From: an uncultured Bacteroidia bacterium
GTDB taxonomy: Bacteria; Bacteroidota; Bacteroidia; Bacteroidales; UBA932
Assembly: GCA_902798975.1 (NCBI GenBank)
Contig: CADBYT010000005.1
Location: forward strand, 124,001-188,000
Direction: 5' to 3'
Length of the DNA: 64,000 nucleotides
Position numbers and translations under genes: made by a program. Of the stretch, positions 23,741-32,451 are shown piece by piece. Below the pieces are notes generated by a model. That model ran no database searches. It was given only the letters and a program-made list of their open reading frames with translations, and had not been told where the DNA came from. Numbering within the stretch: position 1 is the stretch's first letter; the number at the start of each line of letters is the position of its first letter.

Positions 23741-26097
23741 GAATCAAGAGCTTCATATTCGTACTTTTCCTATTAGGGGGCTTCTCTTGTGCCGTCCGTG
23801 CGCAGGATGGTACGCACCGGTATGAGTCTGCCCTGGAGGCGTACGAGCTGGGCTTGTTTGAAAAAGCTGACACCCTCCTGGCCGGCTCGGTGAACGATTT
23901 TCACGGAGAAGACAGGATCGGCGTGTATCGGCTGCTTGCCCTGTGCAACCTGAATATGGATAAGCCCGAGGTAGCCGAGGCGTGGGTGACCCGGCTTCTC
24001 GCGGTCGATCCCTACTACCGGGTATATAATGACGTGCCGCGTTTCACTGACATGGTGAACCGTCTCCGCGCCGGCAAGTCGGCGACGATTACGACGGCAT
24101 CCCAGCAGTCGGAGTCCATCGAGGAGGCCCCTGTCCCCGTGACATTGATCACGGAAGAGATGATCAGTATGAGCGGTGCGCGCAACCTGAAGGAAGTGTT
24201 GACCACCTATGTGCCCGGCATGTCCCACATCGAGTGCAACGAAGAGATGAATATTGCGATGCGCGGTGTCTATGCGAGCCGGCAGGAGAAGATCCTCATC
24301 ATGTTGAACGGTCACCGCCTGAACAGCTATTCGACCAACGTGGCGGCTCCGGATTTCAGCATCAGCCTCGAAAAAGTGAAGCAGATAGAGGTCCTGCGGG
24401 GGCCTGCCGCTTCGCTGTACGGCGGCGTGGCTTTGACCAGTGTGATCAATGTCATTACCAAAGATGCCGCCGACGTCGACGGATTGAAGGTCAAGGCGAG
24501 TGTCGGCAACTTCGGCCAGCTGAAGGGAGACCTGCTGTTCGGCAAGCGGTACATGAACCTTTCGATATTGGCATGGGCCGACATCTACCGCTCTGTTGGC
24601 GAGTCCTATCAGGTTGGCTACGATGACCAGCCCTACGCCCTGATTCCGAACCCCGGCACCATCACCATCGGAGGCTACAACCACCAACCGTCGCACGATG
24701 TGGGCATGACGCTGCGCTGGGAGGACCTGACGTTCACCTTCAACAATACCTTCTCCAAGACGGTGGCCCCTTACTCGATGAGCATGATGTTTACCGCATA
24801 CGATTATGACAAGTTCGGGGTGTTCAACGGAAACAAGCCGGGTTTCGGGACTTTGTCCAACTATCTCGACCTGAAGTACGAGAAGACAATCGGAAACTGG
24901 GGCCTGTCCGCCAGCATCAGCTATGACACGGCCAAACAGCAGCAGTATCAGGTGGCCGGCGATCTTACCATGGTGGGCTATTACCTGATACCGACAGCCA
25001 CAGTCGACACGGTCTATACGGGCGACGCTGTCTTCCAGAACCATATATGGGGCGAGCATACGTTGGGCGGCCATCTCCAGGGGAGTTACAGCAATAAGTG
25101 GGGGAAACACGACATCGTCGCCCTCCTGGGCGCGCACGCCGGCAGGATGGACCTGGAATACAGCTACTATGAGGAAGGCGACGAATTCAACCGGGTACTG
25201 AAAGTCTGGGACGAGTCCAAAAACCTGATGGTGAACCATGAGGTGAATATGGACGTCTATTTCCAGATGAAATACAAATGGAACGACGTGTTCATCGTCA
25301 ACGCCGGCGCCCGGTACGACTTCAAGCGACGGTATGACCTCCTGAAAGACAGTCACGAGAATATCCATGTGCTGTCCCCGCGTGTCGCCTTTATCCTCAA
25401 TCTGCCCAAAGTGGCAGCCAAGCTCTCTTACTCGAAGTCGTTCGTGGATGCTCCCTACTTCTACCGGAACGGCCGCTTTGACACCTCCTGGGGAGGCGGG
25501 CTCGATCCCGAATACCTGCACTCGTTCCAGGCTTCCGTTTCCCTGAATGACGTGGTGAAGAATCTCGGCGCAGAACTGAATGTCTTCTACAACATGTTCG
25601 ACAACCTGGTGTATTATGATGCCGGGTCGTTGATTTATCTCAACGGCGGTAAATTGAAGAACTTCGGTACGGAGCTATCGCTCCATTACACTGGAAAGAA
25701 GTTCCAGGCGGAATGCAACCTCACCTGGCAACGCGTCCTCGATGCCGAACGCTATCAGTATGCGATGGGCAATAATATGTCGAATATTCCTGCATTCATG
25801 TCGAATGTGGTGCTTCAATATGAAATACTGAAAGGCTTGAAGGTCCACACCCATCTGACCTGCTTCGGCCGCCAGTTTTCTCAGACCACGAACTGGTTTA
25901 CCTATGAGATCACCGAGCATGAACTTCCCGGCCGCGTCATCGTGGATCTGGGTGTCAACTATGGCTACAAGAATTTCGGCATAGGGCTCAATTGCCATAA
26001 TCTGTTGAATACCAGATACGAGCAAGGCGGTGTCTCTACCGGTTTCATCCGGCAGCAGGGACGTTGGCTGATGGCGGAAATCTCATATAAATTCTAA
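23737..26097 (+). CDS. TonB-dependent receptor with TPR-like N-terminal domain, 786 aa
   Basis: Signal peptide MRIKSFIFVLFLLGGFSCAVRAQ. Residues about 25-115 are TPR-like helices (YESALEAYELGLFEKADTLL, LLALCNLNMDKPEVAEAWVTRLL) in place of the usual regulatory domain. A TonB box-like stretch (EEAPVPVTLITEEMIS) and plug follow (NLKEVLTTYVPGM, VEVLRGPAASLYGG-type motif IEVLRGPAASLYGGVALTS), then a 22-strand-type barrel ending in MAEISYKF with terminal Phe. Ligand unknown; no SusD partner. Located between the kinase and the NRPS-like enzyme, it may take up the product of that enzyme or its metal complex. Confidence 0.92.
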   Translation: MRIKSFIFVLFLLGGFSCAVRAQDGTHRYESALEAYELGLFEKADTLLAGSVNDFHGEDRIGVYRLLALCNLNMDKPEVAEAWVTRLLAVDPYYRVYNDVPRFTDMVNRLRAGKSATITTASQQSESIEEAPVPVTLITEEMISMSGARNLKEVLTTYVPGMSHIECNEEMNIAMRGVYASRQEKILIMLNGHRLNSYSTNVAAPDFSISLEKVKQIEVLRGPAASLYGGVALTSVINVITKDAADVDGLKVKASVGNFGQLKGDLLFGKRYMNLSILAWADIYRSVGESYQVGYDDQPYALIPNPGTITIGGYNHQPSHDVGMTLRWEDLTFTFNNTFSKTVAPYSMSMMFTAYDYDKFGVFNGNKPGFGTLSNYLDLKYEKTIGNWGLSASISYDTAKQQQYQVAGDLTMVGYYLIPTATVDTVYTGDAVFQNHIWGEHTLGGHLQGSYSNKWGKHDIVALLGAHAGRMDLEYSYYEEGDEFNRVLKVWDESKNLMVNHEVNMDVYFQMKYKWNDVFIVNAGARYDFKRRYDLLKDSHENIHVLSPRVAFILNLPKVAAKLSYSKSFVDAPYFYRNGRFDTSWGGGLDPEYLHSFQASVSLNDVVKNLGAELNVFYNMFDNLVYYDAGSLIYLNGGKLKNFGTELSLHYTGKKFQAECNLTWQRVLDAERYQYAMGNNMSNIPAFMSNVVLQYEILKGLKVHTHLTCFGRQFSQTTNWFTYEITEHELPGRVIVDLGVNYGYKNFGIGLNCHNLLNTRYEQGGVSTGFIRQQGRWLMAEISYKF

Positions 26098-26102
26098 AGT
26101 AT

Positions 26103-28610
26103 ATGATGTACCAAAACTATACTCATCTTGACGTCTGGAACCATATCCGGGAAAGCGTGGAACAAGTGCCTGACAAGGCGGCTGTCCGAGTAGGGGAGAA
26201 CTGTCTTAGCTACCGGGACCTGTTCCTGTTTGCGGACCGCTTCGCATCGGGCATACAGGATTTCCTCTCCCGGGCAGACTGGAAAAAGGGTATTCCCGTC
26301 CGTATCGGCGTCTTTGTCCGCCGCAATGAGCGTCTGGAGGCTTCGATCCTCAGCATTATCAAACTTGGTTGCACCTATGTGCCCATCGATACGGAAACCC
26401 CGGTCGAGCGGGTCGCCTTCATTGCCGAAGACGCATCGCTGGCTTTCTTCCTGACTGAGGAAGCGGTTATGGATCGATTGCCTCAGGGTGTTCCGACGCT
26501 GACTGTCGAAGAGATACTGCGGAAAGAGCCCCGGGAAATCACCGCGGACTACTCGACGGATGACAATGAGGCATATTTCATCTTCACGTCCGGCACGACC
26601 GGAAGGCCCAAAGGCGTGCGGATCAATTATACCAATCTCTATTATTTCCTGCTCACCTGCATGCGGGAAGATAATTTTCATTTTCATCGCGACTCCGTCG
26701 TCCTTCACTATACGAGCATCAACTTCGATGTCTCCGTCCTCGAACTCTACAATGCTTTGTTCAATGGTGCGACGCTTGTCGTCGTCAATGAAGAGGAGAG
26801 GAAGGATGTAAAGAAGGTGTACCAAATCATCAACAAGTGGAAAGTGACTTTCATGTTCCTGCCGCCCACGATGTTCAACCTCTTTACGGAGTTTAATTTC
26901 ACCGCTATGGAGACCGCTTGCACAGGCGGTGAGGCCATGCCCCGCTCGTTGGCGGAACGTATTGGGAAACGTCCCTACCGTTTCATCAACGGCTACGGTC
27001 CGGCCGAATGCACACCGATTTCCTCCATGCGCGACGTCTTGAGCCCCGACTTGTATCGTAATATCGGGTGGGCCTCCCCTTATGGCACTTTTGTGGTGGT
27101 AGACGAGCAGATGCAACCGGTCCGGCCCGGTGAAGAGGGAGAGCTCCTCATCGGTGGCCCGCAGGTCTTCAGCGGCTACCTGAACAGACCGGAACTCACG
27201 AAAGAGAAACTGATTGACAATCCTTTCGAGGAAACCCGGGAAAAAGCGCCGAAGCTCTATCATACCGGAGACATCGTACGTCTTTGTGAGGATGGTAGCT
27301 GCGAATTTGTGGGAAGAAGGGATTCCCAGGTAAAGCTGTACAGCCACCGCATCGAAATGGGAGAAATCCTTGTCCAGATTGAGAAATGCAAGGAGGTCCG
27401 TGGCGCCTATGTCCGGATTGAAGAGACCGGGTCCAACAAACACATCGTGGCTTTCATCCAGCCGAAAGATCCGGAAGTTTGCCAGTCCAACGAGGCGATC
27501 ATCGACACCATCGACAAGATCAAAAAGCAGATTCGTGTCGAGCTTCCCGACTACATGATTCCCACCATGTGGAATTTCGTTCCTAAATTCCCGATTACCA
27601 TAAACGGGAAGATTGACGGGAAAATGCTTGTGAACAAGCCTTTCCACTATATTGAGGTTGACGATGAAGGGTCCCTGACCAGCGATGAAAGGATCCTGAA
27701 GCAGGAGTTGTGCAGGGTGATGGAATTTGACAATATCTCCATCCATGAAGACTTGTTTGAAGTCTATGGCCTTTCCTCCATCCAGACTATGCAGGTCTCT
27801 GTGGACCTCAACCGCATGGGCATGCAGGTGTCGGCACTTGAGATGTATAAGTATCGCACGATACACGAAATCATCAAGCACCGGGATGCACGGCTGAACT
27901 ACTGGTATAACGACGGTGATGATACGCAAAAGCCTGTCATCGTCGTCATCAGCGGCTATACTTCTTTCGGCAACATGTACACGCAGATGGCCGATCGTCT
28001 CACGGATAAATTCTCCATCTATGTGGTGGATTATTATCACGCCATCCTGGATAACAGGAGGTTGGATGACCTGGAGGAACTGATGGCCATCTACCGGGAG
28101 ATGGTGGCGCCCGTGGTCGCCAGACACCGGATCTGTTGCTTCATGGGTATTTGCCTGGGCGGAGAACAGGCATTGCTGCTCGCCCATCAGTTATATGCCG
28201 GTCAGGCTGAAAAACCGCATGTCACCGTCATCGATGGCGAGGTGGACCGGGATACTCGCCGCGAGACCAATGGCCACCTGCACTTCGCTTTCCTTTCAGA
28301 GGAGGAGAACGCCGTGCGCATTGACAATGATTTCACCTTGATGGAAACCTTCCCTGATTTCCATTATGAAGGGAAACTGTCCGTCTTCCTCTCCGGGGAA
28401 TATGTAGCTTACGAGTCCTGGTTCGATCCCGATTGGACGGAGGTGAAGGCGACCGCCTTGCGCCGCGCCTTCGATACCAACCGCGAAAGATGGGAGAGGC
28501 GCTATCCGGATTGCTACATTGGCGTCATGCCCTCCGATCACGCCAATTTCTGGAATTCGGAACCTTCCCTTACCATCCTTACCGACTATTTCAAGGATTC
28601 GTTGGACTGA
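26103..28610 (+). CDS. Single-module NRPS-like enzyme: adenylation, carrier protein, thioesterase (835 aa)
   Basis: Adenylation domain (about 1-515) with A3 FTSGTTGRPKG, A4 INFDVSVLELYNAL, A5 NGYGPAE, A7 YHTGD, A8 and A10 NGKIDGK. D209 of FDVS corresponds to the Asp that binds the alpha-amino group in amino-acid-activating domains. The carrier (about 530-590) has S559 in YGLSSIQTM as the phosphopantetheine site. The C-terminal alpha/beta-hydrolase (about 600-835) has the nucleophile elbow GICLGG with C684 in place of Ser, and SDHANF as a likely catalytic His. There is no condensation domain, so the product is presumably a released, cyclised or dimerised single amino acid. By-eye specificity code DVLFCGGPIK matches no code I know. 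No phosphopantetheinyl transferase gene is nearby. Confidence 0.92.
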   Translation: MMYQNYTHLDVWNHIRESVEQVPDKAAVRVGENCLSYRDLFLFADRFASGIQDFLSRADWKKGIPVRIGVFVRRNERLEASILSIIKLGCTYVPIDTETPVERVAFIAEDASLAFFLTEEAVMDRLPQGVPTLTVEEILRKEPREITADYSTDDNEAYFIFTSGTTGRPKGVRINYTNLYYFLLTCMREDNFHFHRDSVVLHYTSINFDVSVLELYNALFNGATLVVVNEEERKDVKKVYQIINKWKVTFMFLPPTMFNLFTEFNFTAMETACTGGEAMPRSLAERIGKRPYRFINGYGPAECTPISSMRDVLSPDLYRNIGWASPYGTFVVVDEQMQPVRPGEEGELLIGGPQVFSGYLNRPELTKEKLIDNPFEETREKAPKLYHTGDIVRLCEDGSCEFVGRRDSQVKLYSHRIEMGEILVQIEKCKEVRGAYVRIEETGSNKHIVAFIQPKDPEVCQSNEAIIDTIDKIKKQIRVELPDYMIPTMWNFVPKFPITINGKIDGKMLVNKPFHYIEVDDEGSLTSDERILKQELCRVMEFDNISIHEDLFEVYGLSSIQTMQVSVDLNRMGMQVSALEMYKYRTIHEIIKHRDARLNYWYNDGDDTQKPVIVVISGYTSFGNMYTQMADRLTDKFSIYVVDYYHAILDNRRLDDLEELMAIYREMVAPVVARHRICCFMGICLGGEQALLLAHQLYAGQAEKPHVTVIDGEVDRDTRRETNGHLHFAFLSEEENAVRIDNDFTLMETFPDFHYEGKLSVFLSGEYVAYESWFDPDWTEVKATALRRAFDTNRERWERRYPDCYIGVMPSDHANFWNSEPSLTILTDYFKDSLD

Positions 28611-28623
28611 TTCCCTGAATCGA

Positions 28624-29862
28624 TTATCGCCTTTCGCTTGTCAGATCGCTGTTGTAGATGACCCGGCGGGCGGCCTGGTTGATGCGGGCGGGCTCTTCGC
28701 TGAAGCGGAAGTCCGCCTGCAATCCTTTTTCGCCGTACTCGGCGAGCTTCTTGTGCCACTGGCGTCCGTACTTGGAGCACATCGTGACGAAGTAGTGCGT
28801 GGTGTCGTAGCCCTGGAAGGCAAAGGAGCCGGGTTCGCCCTGGAAGAGCGCCCGGTAGGCCAGGATGAAACTGCGGACGGCCGGATCGTCGTAATCGATG
28901 AAATAGGACAGCGTCAGGTGGGCTTCCGTGTTGTGGAGGTCGGTCTGGGCGATGCCGTTCATGCGCATGCGGGAGGTACCGTAGAGAATCACGTCATTGT
29001 TGCGCGCTCCCTCGATGCTCATGCTGCGGACGACGGTCGTGACGAAGTTGTCCCGCTCGGAGGCGATGGCTACACGCGCCTTCTGGCCTTTCTTGAAGGG
29101 GATTTCCGTGGCGGACAGCACACTCTGGTAGCGGATGCCGCGGGCCTGCAGCTGCTCGATGAAATAGGCGCTCTGCCCGTCCTGGATCAGGGCCGTGCTG
29201 TCCCGCACGACATAGAGGACATCCCCGATGGGGAGATCCTCGCGTATCCAGCGGACCAGTTCGTCCACCTGGGCGTTCCAGCCGGAGGGGGCCTGGACGA
29301 CGGGGCCGGCGGCAGCCAGCGCGGTGGCCTTGGGCTCGAGCGGGGAGATCAGCACCTTGCCGGTGCACAGAGCCGCGGAGTTCTCAAGTTCTTCGTAAGA
29401 GACAGGGCCGATGATTACGTCGTTCTCGTCGATGAGGGATTGCGGAATGGCCGTCTTGTCGTCGGCACAGTCATAGACCTGCAGGTTGGCCTTCACGCCG
29501 GCGGAGCCCAGCTCGCGCAGGGCCAGCAGGGCGCCGCTGTAGAAGTCGAGGAAGTTCTCGCTGGGCTTCTGCGCGGAAGCCTGCAGCGGCAGGGCGAGTC
29601 CGATGTGGATTACGTCCGGAATATCCAGCATATAGACATCTTCCCGCGCGGCGGTCTCGGCGCCGAGGCTGTCCGCCAGGGCGAGGGAGTCCTGCTGCGC
29701 CTGGGCTTCCTGCTTCAGGAGGCTGTCCCGGAACGCCGTCATGGATTCGGTCGGTTTCTCGGTCTGCTGCTGTTTCTTTTTGCCGGGGAACAGGTACCAC
29801 TGTGCGCAGGCGTTGAACGACAGCGCGCAGATGAGGAGGGCGAAGATGCTGAATTTCTTCAT
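28624..29862 (-). CDS. Periplasmic-binding-protein-like exported protein, 412 aa
   Basis: Signal peptide with a lipobox-like end (MKKFSIFALLICALSFNAC). A Gln/Lys/Ser-rich linker of about 70 residues is followed by a type-1 periplasmic-binding fold resembling Leu/Ile/Val-binding proteins (IHIGLALPLQ, VIIGPVSYEELENSAAL, VILYGTSRMRMNG, FAFQGYDTTHYFV). In Bacteroidota such proteins are often joined to LysM cell-wall domains; none is present. No ABC transporter is adjacent, so a structural or sensing role is as likely as transport. Transcribed with the glycosyltransferase upstream (seven-base gap); convergent with the NRPS-like gene. Confidence 0.8.
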   Translation of the reverse strand: MKKFSIFALLICALSFNACAQWYLFPGKKKQQQTEKPTESMTAFRDSLLKQEAQAQQDSLALADSLGAETAAREDVYMLDIPDVIHIGLALPLQASAQKPSENFLDFYSGALLALRELGSAGVKANLQVYDCADDKTAIPQSLIDENDVIIGPVSYEELENSAALCTGKVLISPLEPKATALAAAGPVVQAPSGWNAQVDELVRWIREDLPIGDVLYVVRDSTALIQDGQSAYFIEQLQARGIRYQSVLSATEIPFKKGQKARVAIASERDNFVTTVVRSMSIEGARNNDVILYGTSRMRMNGIAQTDLHNTEAHLTLSYFIDYDDPAVRSFILAYRALFQGEPGSFAFQGYDTTHYFVTMCSKYGRQWHKKLAEYGEKGLQADFRFSEEPARINQAARRVIYNSDLTSERR

Positions 29863-29869
29863 AAGCGGT

Positions 29870-30994
29870 CTAATGTATGCTTTCAGCGAAAGCGGTCAAA
29901 TCATGGGAGAAGCGGCTCCAGGAGAGCCGTTCCTTCTCGGCGTCCATGCACTCGCAGAGGTGGATCTGCAGATCCGGATCGTCAAAGTAATGCCGGATGG
30001 CGTCGGCGACGCATTCGGGCGTGCATGCATCGCACACAATACCCGTGCCGCGCTCTCCGACGGTTTCTTTCAGTCCGCCCACGTCCGTGACCACCATCGG
30101 CACGATGAAGTGGCAGGCCACCGAGCTGATGCCGCTCTGCGTGGCGCTGCGGTAGGGGAGGACGGCCAGGTCTGCGGCGGAGAAATAGTTCCGGACTTCG
30201 GAATCCCGGATATAGTTCGGGAATACGTACACGTCCTGCGGAGCGCGTCCGTTGTCGATGAGCTGCCGGTATTTGTCGAAGGAGCCGTAGGGCTCGCCGG
30301 CGATGACGAGCTGGTAGCGCTCGTCCAGCAGGTCGAAAGCCTGCAGGAGGATGTCCAGCCCTTTGTATTCACGGATGAGGCCGAAGAAGAGCAGCGTCCG
30401 GTGTCCGGCCGGCAGGCCGAGGCGGCACTCCGCTTCCTCGCGGGGCAGTTTGGCCCCGAAATGGGTGTAGATGGGGTGGGGCAGGACGGTGTGGGGGATG
30501 TCCGGCCGCAGGGCGAGCAGGTCGCGGCCGACCTCCTCGCAGAGGGTTACGGCCCCGCTCAGGCGCTTCAGGAAGCGGCGGGTGAGAGGCGCGTCGAACC
30601 AGTGCCGCTCGTGGGGAATGACATTGTCCAGGATGCCGATCACCTTGCAGCCGGGTGCCATGCGGCGGGCCACGGCGCCCAGGGAGGGGGCGAACCAGGA
30701 CATCCAGTAGCGGACCAGCAGCATGTCGGGTCCCCAGGCGCGGATGGCCCGGGCCGTGCGGCCCCAGGACAAAGGATCAGCCGTATCCAGCAAGGCGTCT
30801 GCCTTGACGGATACGGCTTCATCGTCTTGGGTGACGTATTGCGTCTTGCCCGGGAAGAGGAAATCGGGATACTGCCTGCTGAAATTGAAAGCGCGGACGT
30901 CGTGTGTTTTGCCCAGCTCCTCGAAGAGGTTGGCGTTGAACTGGGCGATCCCTCCGCGATAAGGGTAGAAACAGGACAGTATGGCGATTTTCAA
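29870..30994 (-). CDS. GT4-type glycosyltransferase, 374 aa
   Basis: The GT-B fold is evident: an N-terminal Rossmann start MKIAILSCFYPYRGGIAQFN with Gly-rich loop, and a C-terminal nucleotide-sugar domain with LLFFGLIREYKGLDILLQAF and the acceptor motif LPYRSATQSGISSVACHF. It transfers an unknown activated sugar, perhaps to an envelope glycan. The start is TTG at 30994, three bases after the ompH stop; an in-frame TAA just upstream excludes a longer start. Confidence 0.9.
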   Translation of the reverse strand: MKIAILSCFYPYRGGIAQFNANLFEELGKTHDVRAFNFSRQYPDFLFPGKTQYVTQDDEAVSVKADALLDTADPLSWGRTARAIRAWGPDMLLVRYWMSWFAPSLGAVARRMAPGCKVIGILDNVIPHERHWFDAPLTRRFLKRLSGAVTLCEEVGRDLLALRPDIPHTVLPHPIYTHFGAKLPREEAECRLGLPAGHRTLLFFGLIREYKGLDILLQAFDLLDERYQLVIAGEPYGSFDKYRQLIDNGRAPQDVYVFPNYIRDSEVRNYFSAADLAVLPYRSATQSGISSVACHFIVPMVVTDVGGLKETVGERGTGIVCDACTPECVADAIRHYFDDPDLQIHLCECMDAEKERLSWSRFSHDLTAFAESIH

Positions 30995-30997
30995 CCT

Positions 30998-31612
30998 TTA
31001 TTCGCTTTTGCCCTTCTCTTTGACGTAGGCGGCGTTGAGGCCTTCGATGAGGGCGTCGGTGATGTCGAGGGCGGCGTCACCGGTCACGACCGGCATCGGC
31101 AGGATGTCGCCCTGGGTGGCGAGGATCATGGCATAACCCATGGTCTCGTTGTACTCCTTGACAAAGGTGTCGATGGCGTCGGAAATCTGGTTCAGCATTA
31201 CCTGCTGCTCCTCGAGGATCTCCTGCTGCTTCTGGGCGGCGTAGTTCTGGAAGTTGGCATCCTGCTCCTGCAGTTTCTGGTACTGCACCTGGGCGGTGGA
31301 CTGGGTCATGAGGCCCTTGTTCATCTTGTCCTGGAAGGAGCTGGCGTCCTTCTGGAGCTTGTTCTGGCGGCGGGTGACCTCCTGGTTGATGCTGTTGACC
31401 TTGGTCTCGACGACGCTGCGCAGGTCATTGGCCATATCGTATTCCTGCAGGACGCGGTCCATGTTGAAATACACGATGGCGCCCTTCTGGGCTTCGGTTT
31501 CGGTCTGGGTGGCGGCGGGTTTCTTGTCGCCGCCCCGGGTGAACGTGACGATGGCCAGGGCGATCATGCCGACAAGGGCGATGATGCTGAGGATAAGCGG
31601 TAATTTCTTCAT
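30998..31612 (-). CDS. OmpH/Skp-family periplasmic chaperone-like protein, 204 aa
   Basis: N-terminal membrane segment or uncleaved signal (LILSIIALVGMIALAIVTF), then the OmpH pattern: a short strand (GAIVYFNMDRVLQEYD), two long coiled-coil arms (residues about 65-150, rich in Gln, Glu and Lys) and a C-terminal strand (GYAMILATQGDILPM). Skp proteins hold unfolded outer-membrane proteins in the periplasm. This is a second copy besides the one at 36644, on the opposite strand and probably membrane-tethered. Confidence 0.87.
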   Translation of the reverse strand: MKKLPLILSIIALVGMIALAIVTFTRGGDKKPAATQTETEAQKGAIVYFNMDRVLQEYDMANDLRSVVETKVNSINQEVTRRQNKLQKDASSFQDKMNKGLMTQSTAQVQYQKLQEQDANFQNYAAQKQQEILEEQQVMLNQISDAIDTFVKEYNETMGYAMILATQGDILPMPVVTGDAALDITDALIEGLNAAYVKEKGKSE

Positions 31613-31643
31613 TGTATCAGTTGTTGTTTATTTCCAAAGTTTG

Positions 31644-31651
31644 CAAAAATA
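31644..31651 (-). promoter_or_regulatory. -7 element TATTTTTG for the ompH-like gene
   Basis: Minus-strand full match to TAnnTTTG, 31 bases before the ATG at 31612 and just inside the end of pdxJ. Confidence 0.5.
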
Positions 31652-31652
31652 C

Positions 31653-32372
31653 TCAAAAAATCTGAATCTTCGACAAATATTCCCGGATAGTTGTCTCCAA
31701 GCCCATGTAGAGCGCGTCGCAGATGATGGCGTGCCCGATGCTGACCTCGTCCGTCCAGGGGATGGTGCGGATGAAGAATTCGAGGTTCTCCAGCGAGAGG
31801 TCGTGTCCGGCGTTGAGGCCGAGCCCCAGATCGCGGGCGGCCTGCGCCGTGGCGAGGTAGGGGGCGATGGCCGCTTCGCGGTCCAGCGCGTAATTCGCGG
31901 CGTAGGCGGCGGTGTACAGTTCCACGCGGTCGGCGCCGCAGCGGAAGGCACCTTCGGCCATCCTGGGGTCGGGGTCGATGAAGATGGAGGTGCGGATGCC
32001 GCGCTCCTTGAACGAGGTGCACATGCGCTTCAGGAAAGCGTGATTGCGGACGGTGTCCCAGCCGGCGTTGGAGGTGATGGCGTCCGGGGCGTCCGGCACC
32101 AGGGTCACCTGGTCCGGAATCACCTCGCAGACCAGCGCCGTGAAGGAACCGGTCGGGTTGCCCTCGATGTTGAATTCGGTCTTCAACGCAGGGCGCAACG
32201 CTCGCACGTCGCTGTAGCGGATGTGGCGCTCGTCCGGGCGGGGATGGACGGTGATGCCCTGCGCCCCGAAACGCTCGCAGTCGAGGGCGGCTTTCAGCAC
32301 GTCCGGCATGTTGCCGCCGCGGGCGTTGCGCAGGGTGGCGATCTTGTTTATATTAACACTTAAACGGGTCAT
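31653..32372 (-). CDS. pdxJ: Pyridoxine 5'-phosphate synthase, 239 aa
   Basis: Last step of DXP-dependent vitamin B6 synthesis: condenses 1-deoxyxylulose 5-phosphate with 3-amino-1-hydroxyacetone phosphate. Family hallmarks are [20 protein letters not shown] at the start, [18 protein letters not shown] with catalytic Glu/His, FNIEGNP, and the C-terminal [15 protein letters not shown] phosphate-binding loop. TIM barrel of normal length. Divergent from nadK. Confidence 0.97.
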   Translation of the reverse strand: MTRLSVNINKIATLRNARGGNMPDVLKAALDCERFGAQGITVHPRPDERHIRYSDVRALRPALKTEFNIEGNPTGSFTALVCEVIPDQVTLVPDAPDAITSNAGWDTVRNHAFLKRMCTSFKERGIRTSIFIDPDPRMAEGAFRCGADRVELYTAAYAANYALDREAAIAPYLATAQAARDLGLGLNAGHDLSLENLEFFIRTIPWTDEVSIGHAIICDALYMGLETTIREYLSKIQIF

Positions 32373-32394
32373 TTCGTATCGGATTAAAATCTCA

Positions 32395-32402
32395 CAAAAG
32401 TA
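32395..32402 (-). promoter_or_regulatory. -7 element TACTTTTG for pdxJ
   Basis: Minus-strand full match to TAnnTTTG, 22 bases upstream of the pdxJ ATG. Confidence 0.5.
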
Positions 32403-32435
32403 AGCATTTCTATAGATATATTGTAAATTAAGTGC

Positions 32436-32443
32436 TAAATTTG
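32436..32443 (+). promoter_or_regulatory. -7 element TAAATTTG for nadK
   Basis: Full TAnnTTTG match ending eight bases before the nadK ATG, so the mRNA should be almost leaderless. This is likely the promoter for the nadK-uppS pair. Confidence 0.6.
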
Positions 32444-32451
32444 AGGCCCAA

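Noticed and set aside
17476-28610. Standard siderophore locus
   Set aside because: No condensation domain, no export or reductase genes and no Fur box seen; uptake of a metal complex is only one option.
30992-30994. ATG start for the glycosyltransferase
   Set aside because: The codon at the family-typical start is TTG and an in-frame TAA lies just upstream, so no ATG is available without cutting the Rossmann motif.
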